Part shown: positions 35,174-46,206 of the stretch, in pieces | Numbering within the stretch: the stretch's first letter is position 1 | How the letters are laid out: every line of letters begins with the position of its first letter | Origin: Begonia masoniana | Taxonomy: Eukaryota; Streptophyta; Magnoliopsida; Cucurbitales; Begoniaceae | DNA: 64,000 nucleotides | Reading direction: 5' to 3' | Assembly: GCA_022432975.1 (NCBI GenBank) | Contig: CM039512.1 | Coordinates: forward strand, 45,100,309 to 45,164,308 | The notes under the pieces: generated by a model | Seen by the model: the letters and a program-made list of their open reading frames with translations, nothing else | Database searches by the model: none | What the model was told of the DNA's origin: nothing | Program-made: the position numbers and the translations under genes

Positions 35174-35183
35174 TCTATATAAG
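35174..35183 (+). promoter_or_regulatory. Pararetroviral TATA box
   Basis: TCTATATAAG, followed by GAGCC, closely resembles the core of caulimovirus full-length-transcript promoters and sits where such a promoter is expected, after the last viral frame. Confidence 0.7.
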
Positions 35184-35299
35184 GAGCCTTGTATTTTAAT
35201 TCTACTTAAGTTTTGGAAGTTGGTCTATAATCATAAAAACTCTCTCTGGTTATTCGCCTTCTAGCTTTGTGCTATTGTAAGTTCTTTCTTTTGTATAAT

Positions 35300-35995
35300 T
35301 ATTGTTTGTTAATATCATTTCCTTTGCTTTCTTTTTTATATTTTTTGTTTTTGATCGACCCTCCCCTACTCGGTTTGAGTTTCTGTCATTATTTCTGCCT
35401 CTGTTTTCTACATTCAGAGCTGAGCCTTTCGATGTTTCACCAGAATATATCTTACGGACCTCCTTCGGCAAGAATACGACCTCTCACATTGGTGAATACC
35501 AATTTAGCATTTCCAACTGAGTTACTAACTGCTGCCCTTATAGGCTCCCAGCTGTTGGTAGAGACGCCAACAAAATTAAGATACGAACTTCATTCCCAAA
35601 ATCAATTTCCACAGATAGCAATTGATTCACAATCGTATTGAATTCATCAGATGCGTTGCGACAGAAGTACCATCAATCATCTTCAAATTAAAAAGCTTCT
35701 TCATAAGAAATACCTTATTATTTGCGGAGGGTCTCTTGTACATATCAGACAGAGCCTTCATCAGACTCGTGGTGGTCTTCTCCTTCACCACGTTGTGAGC
35801 AATGTTTTTGGCTAGCATCAAGGGAAGATGAAGTTTTTTTCCGTACAAGTAGTCCTCGATTTGCATTATTTAGAACGCAAAATCTGTCCAATCAAATTTT
35901 TCAATGCCGTGTCATGTGCTATCGTCGCTTGTCATCGTTATCAATAATCAATGCCCCAAAAAACAGATATTTCTCTATCACTTAATCAGCCTAAA
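35300..35995 (-). pseudogene. Ty1/copia gag remnant
   Basis: Minus-strand gag blocks begin near 35937 with HGIEKFDWTDFAF. Next come MQIEDYLYGKKLHLPL, KALSDMYKRPSANNKVFLMK and LFNLKMIDGTSVATHLM, then SALNVENRGRNNDRNSNR, the linker usually found before the zinc knuckle. Several stops interrupt it. The gene is cut off near 35300-35390, where the pararetrovirus lies. Its 5' LTR and primer-binding site are at 36665-36966. Confidence 0.82.
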
Positions 35996-36664
35996 AATTC
36001 CACAAATTTTTGATCTAATAATATCCACCCAAAAATTCTGAAATCCTGTCCAATTTTAGTCACCAAAATTTCAACCCAAAAAAAATATCTTAAAAATTTC
36101 TCAATCAATAAGAAATTATTCCACCCAACAAATTCCAAGCAAAACTGGAATAAATCTCAAACCAAACTCTATTGGCTCGGCTTATCACAGGCAGCGACTG
36201 ACAGGGGCAATGACACAGCACAGTTCCTCGTTGGCCGTGCAATGGGTTCTGATCGAAGCTTGGCTGTTCGCGCGGTAGTTCTGCCAATAGGTCGACGGCG
36301 AAAGGCTGGACTTGGAGAGGCGGTTGAAGAACTCCTCGGCTGATGGTTTTTGTTCTTTGCGGACGGCGGTGACACAACGAGCAGCTTTCCTTCTCCTCAA
36401 TCGGCACTCTCTGTTCCGATCGTTCGGAGGCTAGATGCTGAAGGATGGCCCGCGTTTCTCCTTTGTCTCTTCTTCTCCTATTCTTCGCGGTGAGTAGAAC
36501 ACAACCAAAAAAGAAAACAAACGTTTTTCTTTTTTTTTTCTTTTTTATTTCCTAATTTCCTTTTCCCAAAAACTACAAATTTCCACCGAAAATTGCAACC
36601 CTGTAAAATCGTTCGATACCTTCGATAAATCAAACCTTGATTTTTGAAACAGCTTCAACCTAAA
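35996..36664 (-). other. Leader of the minus-strand copia element
   Basis: Untranslated leader between the primer-binding site and gag. Relatively GC-rich at 36170-36480; the overlapping open frames there resemble no protein. Confidence 0.55.
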
Positions 36665-36676
36665 GCTCTGATATCA
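36665..36676 (-). other. Primer-binding site of the minus-strand copia
   Basis: TGATATCAGAGC on the minus strand lies two bases after the LTR end; it has one mismatch to the standard initiator tRNA-Met site. Confidence 0.82.
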
Positions 36677-36678
36677 GT

Positions 36679-36966
36679 TGTTAGGATTAGACGCCCTAAT
36701 CCACCTGTAACAAACGACCGAGAATACAAAAAAGAAAAACACAGATTTGTAGTGGTTTACTCTCGTTGTGAGAGCTACGTCCACTGGCCGCTGACATATT
36801 TCACTAAGAACAAAAACGAGTGACACAGGTTTTTTGCCTCATACTCTCAGCTTCAATTCAGTAACCTAAATATGTCTTTATATAATAGACGAATTAGGGC
36901 TACGAAATAACAGGATAAATATTACCAAAATACCTCCAAGCCTAGAATAGGCTCCATAACTCAACA
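36679..36966 (-). repeat. 5' LTR of the minus-strand copia, 288 bp
   Basis: On the minus strand it runs from TGTTGAGTTATGG to CCTAACA. It interrupts Athila integrase sequence at 36967, which would make the target duplication start AGCCA on the minus strand. The partner LTR is missing because the element is truncated. Confidence 0.85.
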
Positions 36967-37132
36967 TGGCTTTCCATACACGATCCGATATAGTGAGGTT
37001 TCCAAATGTGCCTTATAAGTTGTCTTGTATGCCTATAAAGAATCATATAACTTTAAGGTCCAATCTTTACTGGTGTATGGGTGGTATATTGTAGCAACTT
37101 TCTGTTTGACTCCATATTTTGCTAAAAACTTC
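36967..37132 (-). pseudogene. Athila integrase, second part
   Basis: Minus-strand sequence reads FLAKYGVKQKVATIYHPYTS, then KDWTLKLYDSL and SLYRIVYGKPC, matching the second half of an Athila-type integrase core with stops and a deletion. It continues the integrase that breaks off near 59475, so about 22.3 kb of later insertions separate the two halves. Confidence 0.75.
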
Positions 37133-37430
37133 TAATAAGCAGCCAAAATATAAAACAACCAAAACGTAAAAATAAAATTGGAAGAAGAAGATCAACCAAG
37201 AATGGTTGATCCTTTTGATTGAACGCAAAATTAGAAATTACAAATAGCAAGCAATTTGAGGAGGTTGTTTTATCTTGAGCACTTTAATGGCCGCTTGCCA
37301 CCCCCAAATTTTACTTGATGTCTTAATGTCTAACTTCTCCTATTCATATAAACTCCCTTCATTCTCCTCTCTCCCATGATAGGTAACTCACCTTAACAAA
37401 CTAATGGCCCTTTCCCGTTAAGGTCTATCA
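37133..37430 (-). repeat. 3' LTR of the old gypsy remnant
   Basis: About 298 bp; on the minus strand it starts TGATAGACCTTAACGGG. Only its first 85 bp or so match the other end (59474-59390). Confidence 0.5.
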
Positions 37431-37847
37431 TTACTCCATCCCTAATAAGTCACCTTGTTCTCAAGATGAGAGATTAAGAAGTTGAATTTGAAAATGCTTG
37501 AAAAACTCCCATGTATTTCTTTAATTAGAGACGTCTTAACCACAAAAGAATGATAATCTCTAGTAAACAATAGAGTTTCTTCCTTTACAATTTTAGACTC
37601 CAGTATAAGACCAAAAGAGGCATCCCCTGCATTAAAAACTAATATTATTGACTAACGCCACTTGAAGCTTGTTTCGTGGATGATTCTCCAACAACTTATA
37701 AAGTTGCTTACATAAGTATATGACAATTTATGACACCATCTTCTCTTTGATAGCTGTTAGGTACTAAACCAATATCAAAACTTCCAAAACTCAACTTGAA
37801 TATCTCATATTCATGTGTACATGTGCCTCCTTTCTTTTGGCCACGTA
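37431..37847 (-). other. Interior of the old gypsy remnant
   Basis: Decayed minus-strand sequence with a short pol-tail resemblance near 37440-37500. No intact gene. Confidence 0.4.
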
Positions 37848-37852
37848 AAACC

Positions 37853-37978
37853 TATTAGAGTTATTATTATCATGTTGGTTATTATTGTCATTATTATTTA
37901 GGCATTATTGTAATTCCTTATAGGAGAATTTATACTATATTTCATTAACAGTAAATTATCTTTTCGATAATTCCTTTA
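37853..37978 (+). repeat. 5' LTR of the copia, 126 bp
   Basis: Runs from TATTAGAGTTATTATTATCA to CCTTTA; near-identical copy at 58513-58638. The terminal dinucleotides have decayed from TG/CA. Confidence 0.9.
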
Positions 37979-37990
37979 TGGCATCAGAGC
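37979..37990 (+). other. Primer-binding site of the copia
   Basis: TGGCATCAGAGC immediately follows the 5' LTR. Confidence 0.88.
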
Positions 37991-38161
37991 TCTCCTAGGG
38001 CTTAGAGTTTTTTTTCGTTCCAACCTCTGCCAGCCGCCATCCCAGCCGTCTGCTAGTGTTTTCTTGGTTGCTACCTCCTCGCATTTCCGGCTGTCGACCA
38101 CACACGCTTCAGGTTGTCTCGCCCTCCTGCTCAAGCAGCCTTCTCGATCCCAGCCGTCTCT

Positions 38162-38870
38162 ATGTCCACCTTTGCCACCTTGACCGTTGTTGCGGTATCA
38201 ATGCATCCATATCGTGTCATAGTCACCGGCGACTCCGCCGACTCACCACTTGCACTCGTGGCCCTTAATGTTCATTCACAGCTTCCTCTGAAATTGACCT
38301 CCAAGAATTATGTTGCGTGGAGAATTCAATTTGATTCGCTTCTCCACGGGTATAACCTGTTTGGCTAGCTTGATGGCTTAGTTCTTTGCTCACCTCTGAT
38401 GATCACACCACCTAACTCCACAACGACCATGCCAAATCCTGCCTACCTTCATTGGTTTCGTCAGGATTAATTGATTCTCAATTCAATTGTTGGCTCGTTT
38501 CACGCGTCACTTAGCCTGTTTATATCTGCTTCGAAAACGGCTTCAGAGGCTTGGGCTGCTCTATTTAAGGCTTATGTGTCACCGTCTCGAGGTCGTATAC
38601 AGCAATACCGCTACCAATTAAATCATCAAAAACTCAGCGATCGATCCATCACCGAGTATATGCAAGAGATTAAGGCCAATATTGATGCGCTCGCCATGAT
38701 GAATGTCTCAGTTGATTTTGATGAGTTATCTTTTCACATCCTCGACGAGCTTGACAATTGCTATGAGGGTATTGCCAATGCAATTCAAGCCCGTTACTCA
38801 AGAAGTTGCTCAACCTTGAGGCGTCCTTGCACTCTGTGCATCCGCTTGTTGCTGATGTGCTCGCTCTAAC
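38162..38870 (+). pseudogene. Copia gag remnant
   Basis: Reads as LNVHSQLPLKLTSKNYVAWR, then FDSLLHGYNLFG, a stop, and ASEAWAALFKAYVSPSRGR, IQQYRYQLNHQKLSDRSITE and YMQEIKANIDALAMM, typical copia gag blocks. A stop at about 38366 and a frameshift near 38800 break it. Confidence 0.85.
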
Positions 38871-39039
38871 CACCGCAATGATGGCCCTAGTTCGATCCAA
38901 CAACCAAAACAGGTTCTGGGGTGGCAATTGCAGCCAATCTAGCAGTCCCACCGCAATGGCCGGCCAACTCGCCGTGGCCGTTTGAGAGTTCACAGTCCCT
39001 TGGTTCTCCGTGGTTGTCAAGTTCATGCCCTGGACAACA

Positions 39040-40822
39040 CTAGATGCCGCTGCGTGAACTGACCACCGATGGCAGTGGCTATCTTGGCAAATGTCAGATA
39101 TGTCGTCAACAGGGTCATTCAACCACACAATGTATGCTCTATATCGCACTGGCTGCGCCGAGCCAGTTCACTCCATGCGCTCACACTACCACGTATACGT
39201 CACCTTATACTCCGTCTGATGAGTGGATACTGGACTCTAACGCCTCTCACCACATTACCATCGACCTTGCCAATGTGTCATTCCATTCACAATAAACGGC
39301 TGCGGACAATATGGTTATTAGGGATTGCTCCAGCCTAGCGAGTACTCACACTGGTTCCCTCTCTTTACCCACATCCTCGTCCTTGCAAATTTTAACCAAT
39401 GTTCTTTTTTTGCCTTCCATTACCCGTAACCTAATCTCTATTTCCACTTTATGTGCATCTAATTGTGTCAATGTTCTTTTCTTTCACTCCATGTTTCAAG
39501 TGCAAGATCGTCGCACAAGGACCATTCTAATTCAAGGGAAGCGTAAAGATGACATGTACATATGGCCGTAGTGTGCTCCGTCTAGGTCTAGTTTTTCTTT
39601 TTTAACATCTTCTGTTATGTCAACTGGGTTGGTTTCCTCTTGGCATTGTCACCTTAGGCTCCGGCCATTCCTATTTTTTGTTGAATGTTATCGAGTCTTG
39701 GTTTGTCTTTTCCTTTACGAACATTAGCAAATTTTTCATGCAATTCTTGCCACATTAATAAGAGCCACAAATTGCCTTTTAATCAGGCTACTATCACTTC
39801 CATTGCTCCTTTAAATGTAATTTTCTCTGACCTTTGGACTTGTTCAGTTCCCTCGTTTGACAGCCTGAAATACTACGTTATCTTTGTTGATCACTTCACT
39901 AAATATGTTTGGTTCTATTTGTTAGCTCGTAAATCTTACGTTCACCAAACCTTCCAAAAGTTTAAAAGTCTCGTTGAAAACTACTTTTGTCGCACGATTA
40001 AGACCATTTTCACAGACAACGGTGGTGAATTTATTGCCCTACGTGACTTTCTTTCCACCTCCAACATCACCCACCTCACCACACCCCCTCATACACCTGA
40101 GCACAATGGTTATTCTGAACATAGACATAGGCATATTGTCAAAACTGGTAACACCATTCTTAACCAAGCATCGATTCCGGCCACCTTCTAGCCATTCACC
40201 TATGTTGCTTTCGTGTACCTTATTAACCCTATGCCTAAACAAAATCTTCGTCTCATGTCGTCTTTTGAGAAACTTTTTCAGAGTCCCACCGACCTCAAAA
40301 AGCTTTGCATCTTTGGATGTCTTTGTTATCCTTGGTTGCGCCCGTACATGAATCATAAATTAGATCCAAAGTCCATTGCATGTGTTTTCTTTGGGTACTC
40401 TCTCACTCAGAGTGCTTTCCTTTGTTTAGATCCATCAAATAACTGTGCCTTTATATCGCGTCATGTTCGCTTGTCGAGTCAGTTTTTCCCTTATCCGAGC
40501 ACACTCGAGTCTCTCCATCTGCGCGACCTCAATTCCTGACATTGGTCCCCATCGACGGTCCTCCACCGATGCCTATCACTCTTTCTAGCCCACAACCCAT
40601 GGGATCTCCCCCTCCTGCTGGACCTCCATCTCCTGCTGGATCTCCACCTCCAACGGGGTACATTGATTCCACAAAATCTCTTCCTCACTCATGCATCATC
40701 CGTGCAGTGGAATCCATCCTACCTCCCACTACCCGAACTCACTCCATGACAATCCGCTCCCAAAATCACATTACTAAACCAAACCCCAAGTATACCCTTA
40801 TTACCTCTGTCACCACACCAAT
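39040..40822 (+). pseudogene. Copia zinc knuckle, protease and integrase remnant
   Basis: The zinc knuckle CQICRQQGHSTTQC (about 39090) is complete. The protease motif is DEWILDSNASHHIT, with the active-site triad changed from DSG to DSN. The gag-pre-integrase linker follows. The integrase retains catalytic Asp (VIFSDLW, about 39820), Asp (TIFTDNGGEF, about 40010) and Glu (PEHNGYSEH, about 40098). Stops occur near 39568 and 40191, and frame changes follow. A Pro-rich linker ends where the solo LTR is inserted at 40823. Confidence 0.85.
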
Positions 40823-43086
40823 TGTAATGACCCTTAAAACTATTCCTAAGTTTTTCGTATTATTTTTTTTTAACTTTCTAGTAAACCCTTTCGTTAAATT
40901 GATAAGTCAAAGTATAAATTTTTGAAACATATTTAAAAATTAATTAAATAAAACCATTAAAACAGAAGAGGAATCGGCCCAGCAGAACGGAGGGCAAAAA
41001 AGGCCCAAGCCCAAAATTTTTTTTGTTCACATCCACCGGTGACTCACAAAAACACATCCACCGGTCACTCACAAAACATATCCACCGATGACTCACAAAA
41101 CACATCCACCGGTCAACAGTAACCGAACACATCTGTCGGTTGACTTTGACCAAACACATACAGACTTCTGCCGATCACAAAACTGACAGAATCTATTGGC
41201 TATATTTACCGCTCAACAGTAACCGAACACATCTGCCGGTTGACTTTGACCAAACACTTACACAGACTTCTGCCGATCACAAAATGACAGAATCTATTGC
41301 CTTCATCTATCGCTCAACAGTAACCGAACACATCTGCCGGTTGACTTTGACCAAACACTTAACCGAAACCATTCACTCAGAACTTCCAAGAACATTAAAA
41401 ACAACACTCTCCATTTCCAGAGACATCAAGATGAACATTATATACATATATGTTCACGAACTATCCAAAATACAGATCCAAACATCAATATTAACTATCC
41501 AGAAACCAAGCATCCTAAAATGTTTCTAACTATACAAATATTATCTAATTCACCATCAGTCCTAAAATAACCCGAACATCCTCAAAACTCTTACTTACAT
41601 CCCCACAGGTCAAAATGCACACCGACTGCTCAGCACACTCTCACGGGCCATCTTTCTTCAACTACTCATTCTTTGGGTGGAGGGATCTCGTCCTCACCTA
41701 TCTCGAAATCACCTACACCATACAGACAACTATGATCTAAAGGCTCAGCAAGTTTCATAAATGCAGATGCATGCTGTGCATATGAAGTTCAGAAATCATG
41801 CAACATTTTCTTATCATTACGTTGCAGACAGAATATCACTGAGGTCTCAGCCTATTAGATGTAGAGGACACGCCCTGCGATTGGACAACCCTCTCCACCT
41901 AACCGGGGGGGGGGGGGGGTACACTCTTACATCCTTATACAGCTGTGCCTAAGCCCCACCTCGCATGACCAGATAACATATTACGTAGGTTCATTTCGTT
42001 TTGGGCAATGTGGTATTGTGACAGACCTCTTTTTGGCCTACACAATAGATCAATAGCCCCCTTTCGGGCCACATCTCTTTTCATGAAAACATAATGCAGA
42101 AATTCATTTTCTATGCATAATTGAAAACCATGATGCATGAACAATTACGTGCTTAAAGTAAACATACATCATACATACCATCTAGACAATAAAAGCATAT
42201 CCTATAAAAGAACTAATCATAACTACCCAACCAAAACATTTAACAAGCAGTTCACCAATGATCACCAACAATCCTCGAGAGACAAAACTTGACATATGGT
42301 GTAGGCCAATCAGCCACAGTAAGTCACGAGAACTTACCTCAAGTCCTCAGCACACCAAGCACTATCTGTGAGCTTGTTCACCTAGGACAATTTATAACAC
42401 ATGGCATTAGAACCGAGTCTAACCCAATCGACTCCGATAATTCCACTTAACTATCCTCCATAATCATAAATGCCTTGTTATCATTCAACATTCCAATAAC
42501 TAACGATTCTAACTTCCATCGGCAATTTCTAACGAAACCCTATTTGAATAACAACTCTAAAATCGAAGGCTAACAATCCAGAACATTAAAACCTTACCTA
42601 GGGTCGCGATTTAGTAATGAATCGTGAAGGAAATTGATCGGTTGGAGGAGCCGTTGAATTGTGAAGAAGCGTAGGGGTGGAGAGAATTTTTGTGGCTGTG
42701 AAAGTGAAAGGAGAGAAAGAGTGAAAGTGAATGTGGTTTCTCGTAAGGGAGGGAAAAGGAAGGTGTTGCCTTTGCCAAGATTCTCCCACAAGTTTTGACA
42801 CTTGTCACACACTCACTTGGTGCTCCCAACTACCCCCTTTTTACGTCCTAATTTTCCCCTCCATCCAATTGCTTGTTTGGTTGAACTTAGTTTGGTTTCT
42901 CCAACTTATTTCGTTATTTGACTAACTATTCGTTTTCTCCAAATTTCCTTACTTCACCATAAATTCCAAATTTATTATTTAGGTCCCAATAAAACTTTCC
43001 GTTCTCAAAACGAACTTAATTTGACATATTTACAAAAATGCCATTATTTATTGAAATTACAAAATCTCATAAAATTGGGTGTTACA
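40823..43086 (-). mobile_element. Solo LTR of a chromovirus, 2.26 kb
   Basis: Flanked by a perfect CCAAT duplication (40818-40822 and 43087-43091). Read on the minus strand it starts TGTAACACCC, like the other chromovirus LTRs here, and contains the shared GGCTGATTGGCCTACACCAT motif (about 42296-42316). No internal domain. The copia frame resumes at 43087, so the insertion is precise. Confidence 0.88.
41030..41360 (+). repeat. Tandem repeats within the solo LTR
   Basis: About four copies of a roughly 23-bp unit (ACACATCCACCGGTCACTCA, 41030-41110) run into about two and a half copies of a roughly 104-bp unit beginning ACAGTAACCGAACACATCTG (41111, 41214, 41318). Confidence 0.85.
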
Positions 43087-43142
43087 CCAATTGAACCAAC
43101 CAATGTTACCAAAGCCTTGTGCGATCCGATGTGGAGGCAAGC
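43087..43142 (+). pseudogene. Copia RT start, stranded fragment
   Basis: 56 bp reading EPTNVTKALCDPMWRQA, the start of the copia reverse transcriptase region. It continues at 46993 (KAMVDEHNALLRND) after the second solo LTR. Confidence 0.85.
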
Positions 43143-44430
43143 TGTAACACCCGGGAAATTCTTATACGTGCATAGCCTAGTTAAGGTATGTCAAGGGAGT
43201 TAACGTTATACTAGGGCTATTCTTATTATATGTGTTAGAAAGGGAAGAGAGTTGACAAGTCAAAAGATAAAGGAAGTTTGAAAAGTCAAAGTATGTATGA
43301 ACCAATGGAAGGAAAAAGTAAAAATTAAATTGTGTGAAAAGTGAATGAAGAAGGGGCATTTCTTTTGGTGTTCCACGTTGGAAGAAAGAAGGGAAGGAGG
43401 TGTGGTTAATTTGTGAAATTTAAAAATTTAGTGGAAGAAAACAAAAAGTGGAAAAAAAATTAGGTTAAAAAGGTAGAATTTTAAACTTTTTCCATCTTCT
43501 TCTTCCTTTCTTTCTCTCCCACGAACCAGCCCTCCACCGAAGCTTCTTCCTCCTTCTTTCCATAGATTGCTCAAGGATTTTAAGGTAAAAATGGATAGGT
43601 TTTGGTTTTTATATGTTTAGGTGTTGATTATTGGTGTTTTAAGGGTATTTTGAGTGAGTTTAGTGGGAGTTTGAAAACCCTAGGTTAGAGATTCCGAAAA
43701 TTACTTTTCCTTGGATGGTTCTCTTCTTCTATTGATCATTTAATCCTTAATCATGTTAGTTTAGGTTTTTTGGGTGGTTAGATTAAGGATTGAATGAGAG
43801 TTACACAGAAACCGGGTTTTAGGGCCAAGAACACTGATTCTGTTCCCTGGTTTTCGGATTGGCCAATGTGCTTGGTTGGATAATTTAAGCATTTCAATGG
43901 ATAGTAGACGTGTAGAGGTTCGCGGATTAGGGTGGAACGTCAAAATTTGTTGAAAAACGAGGGAGTTATGGCCGTTCGAAGTTGGACGTCGTAATTTTGG
44001 GTAAAAATCGGGTTTTGTGGTTTTAGGTGGAATTGTTGGTTAGTTTTGGTTTTAGAATCCTTTTTAGAATCCTTTAGAATTTTATGAGTTATTTGCTAAG
44101 TTATTTTCTATACTTGATAGGTTATCGGACGAGTGAATTGACCGATAGAAGTGAGCAACGTAAAGCCGAGCAGTCAGGTAAGTAGTGGGTGCTATTCTTT
44201 CGCCTTCGGGCCTACACCATAGAACGGTAGGCTTTATTTGTTATTGCTTTGCTTTGTGTTGCGTTGATTTATTTGTTTTGCTTCGGGTTGTGTTGAGTTG
44301 TTGTGTGGTGTGGTGTGGTGTTGCATATCGTTGAAACATGCATCATGATAGCACGCTAGATACGTATAGTTGCATTGTTTGTCGTTGTGTGTTTGTCGTT
44401 GTGAGGGTGTACGATAGGGGTTAAAGAGTA

Positions 44431-44520
44431 AGGCACCTTTCGGTGCAGGCAATAAGGCACCTTTCGGTGCAGGCAACTAAGGCACCTGTCGGTGCAGGCA
44501 ACTAAGGCACCTTTCGGGAG
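44431..44520 (+). repeat. Short, imperfect 25-bp minisatellite
   Basis: Four variant copies of the unit GGCACCTTTCGGTGCAGGCA plus ACTAA, the likely source of the large array at 45205. Confidence 0.9.
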
Positions 44521-44572
44521 TGACTAGATTGGGAGCAGTCGAGATGCACAGGGCGTGCCGGTGCGGGCAATT

Positions 44573-45204
44573 GTCGGGGCATCTCGACTATGGTCCTCGG
44601 GATGTATGTGGGATTTGTATTTCGATAGTTTAGCTTAGATTTCGGGTTTGTGGATTAGGTATTTTGGGGGTTTGTGTTTGTAGTTGGGATTGATATTTTG
44701 TGGGTTGATTTTGTAGATTTGTTTTGTGTAAATACTTGTGGATTGTACTGGGGTGATTTTGGGTAAATCGTGGTTTTAAATGTTTGTTTTTAGGTTTTCG
44801 GATTTAAAGAACTTTAGCCGTTATATTGTCGATTTTGTTAAAAGTCTATACGCGGGTTTACATTCTCTATTTTGTACGTTATTCATTTAAGTCGGTTTTT
44901 AAAGTTTTTACGGGACATAGAGTTGAGGGTGTCAGGAATGTGTGGGTAAATTTTCAAGTGATTTGGAGGTGTTTGCTCAGGAAAATATGAAGAAATGTGG
45001 TAAAAGTCAGAAAAGTCGAAAAGGGTGTTTTTGGGCGAGAAAAACCCGAGCGGCCCGATCGATCGGGCATGGGCGCGATTGGTCCGCGGTCGGGTGCGCA
45101 TGAGGCGCGCGCCCAGCACCTTGTTTTGAAGAAATTTTTTTTATTACCTATTTCTACTATATTTTAAAACCCGATCTTTTCCAACATATTTTAAACGTAT
45201 TTGG
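44573..45204 (+). repeat. Duplicated LTR segment, first copy
   Basis: Matches 46207-46853 end to end; most differences are single-base insertions or deletions. It includes the palindrome GCCCGATCGATCGGGC (45053-45068). Confidence 0.88.
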
Positions 45205-46206
45205 GGCACCTTTCGGTGCAGGCAACTAAGGCACCTTTCGGTGCAGGCAACTAAGGCACCTTTCGGTGCAGGCAACTAAGGCACCTTTCGGTGCAGGCAA
45301 CTAAGGCACCTTTCGGTGCAGGCAACTAAGGCACCTTTCGGTGCAGGCAACTAAGGCACCTTTCGGTGCAGGCAACTAAGGCACCTTTCGGTGCAGGCAA
45401 CTAAGGCACCTTTCGGTGCAGGCAACTAAGGCACCTTTCGGTGCAGGCAACTAAGGCACCTTTCGGTGCAGGCAACTAAGGCACCTTTCGGTGCAGGCAA
45501 CTAAGGCACCTTTCGGTGCAGGCAACTAAGGCACCTTTCGGTGCAGGCAACTAAGGCACCTTTCGGTGCAGGCAACTAAGGCACCTTTCGGTGCAGGCAA
45601 CTAAGGCACCTTTCGGTGCAGGCAACTAAGGCACCTTTCGGTGCAGGCAACTAAGGCACCTTTCGGTGCAGGCAACTAAGGCACCTTTCGGTGCAGGCAA
45701 CTAAGGCACCTTTCGGTGCAGGCAACTAAGGCACCTTTCGGTGCAGGCAACTAAGGCACCTTTCGGTGCAGGCAACTAAGGCACCTTTCGGTGCAGGCAA
45801 CTAAGGCACCTTTCGGTGCAGGCAACTAAGGCACCTTTCGGTGCAGGCAACTAAGGCACCTTTCGGTGCAGGCAACTAAGGCACCTTTCGGTGCAGGCAA
45901 CTAAGGCACCTTTCGGTGCAGGCAACTAAGGCACCTTTCGGTGCAGGCAACTAAGGCACCTTTCGGTGCAGGCAACTAAGGCACCTTTCGGTGCAGGCAA
46001 CTAAGGCACCTTTCGGTGCAGGCAACTAAGGCACCTTTCGGTGCAGGCAACTAAGGCACCTTTCGGTGCAGGCAACTAAGGCACCTTTCGGTGCAGGCAA
46101 CTAAGGCACCTTTCGGTGCAGGCAACTAAGGCACCTTTCGGTGCAGGCAACTAAGGCACCTTTCGGTGCAGGCAACTAAGGCACCTTTCGGTGCAGGCAA
46201 CTAAGG
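45205..46206 (+). repeat. 25-bp minisatellite, about 40 identical copies
   Basis: The unit GGCACCTTTCGGTGCAGGCA plus ACTAA repeats for 1002 bp with no visible variant. Each unit contains GCACC-TTTC-GGTGC, able to form a 5-bp stem with a 4-base loop. Confidence 0.97.

Larger units (their letters stand above)
32440..35390 (+). mobile_element. Endogenous pararetrovirus fragment (Caulimoviridae, florendovirus-like)
   Basis: Contains, in viral order, the end of a reverse transcriptase/RNase H gene, a second downstream frame, and a promoter with a caulimovirus-style TATA. There is no LTR. The gene order (RNase H stop codon directly followed by a separate frame, then the promoter) fits florendovirus-like endogenous copies known from many angiosperms. 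Movement, coat and protease parts are absent and the remaining genes are broken. The left edge is fused to a copia remnant; the right edge, near a minus-strand copia gag, is approximate. Confidence 0.75.

Noticed and set aside
35996..36480. GC-rich open frames of about 100 residues
   Set aside because: They lie in the copia leader between primer-binding site and gag, and three frames are open at once because of composition.
45205..46206. Regular short repeats, possible CRISPR array
   Set aside because: Units are contiguous with no spacers, there are no cas genes, and the context is a plant LTR.
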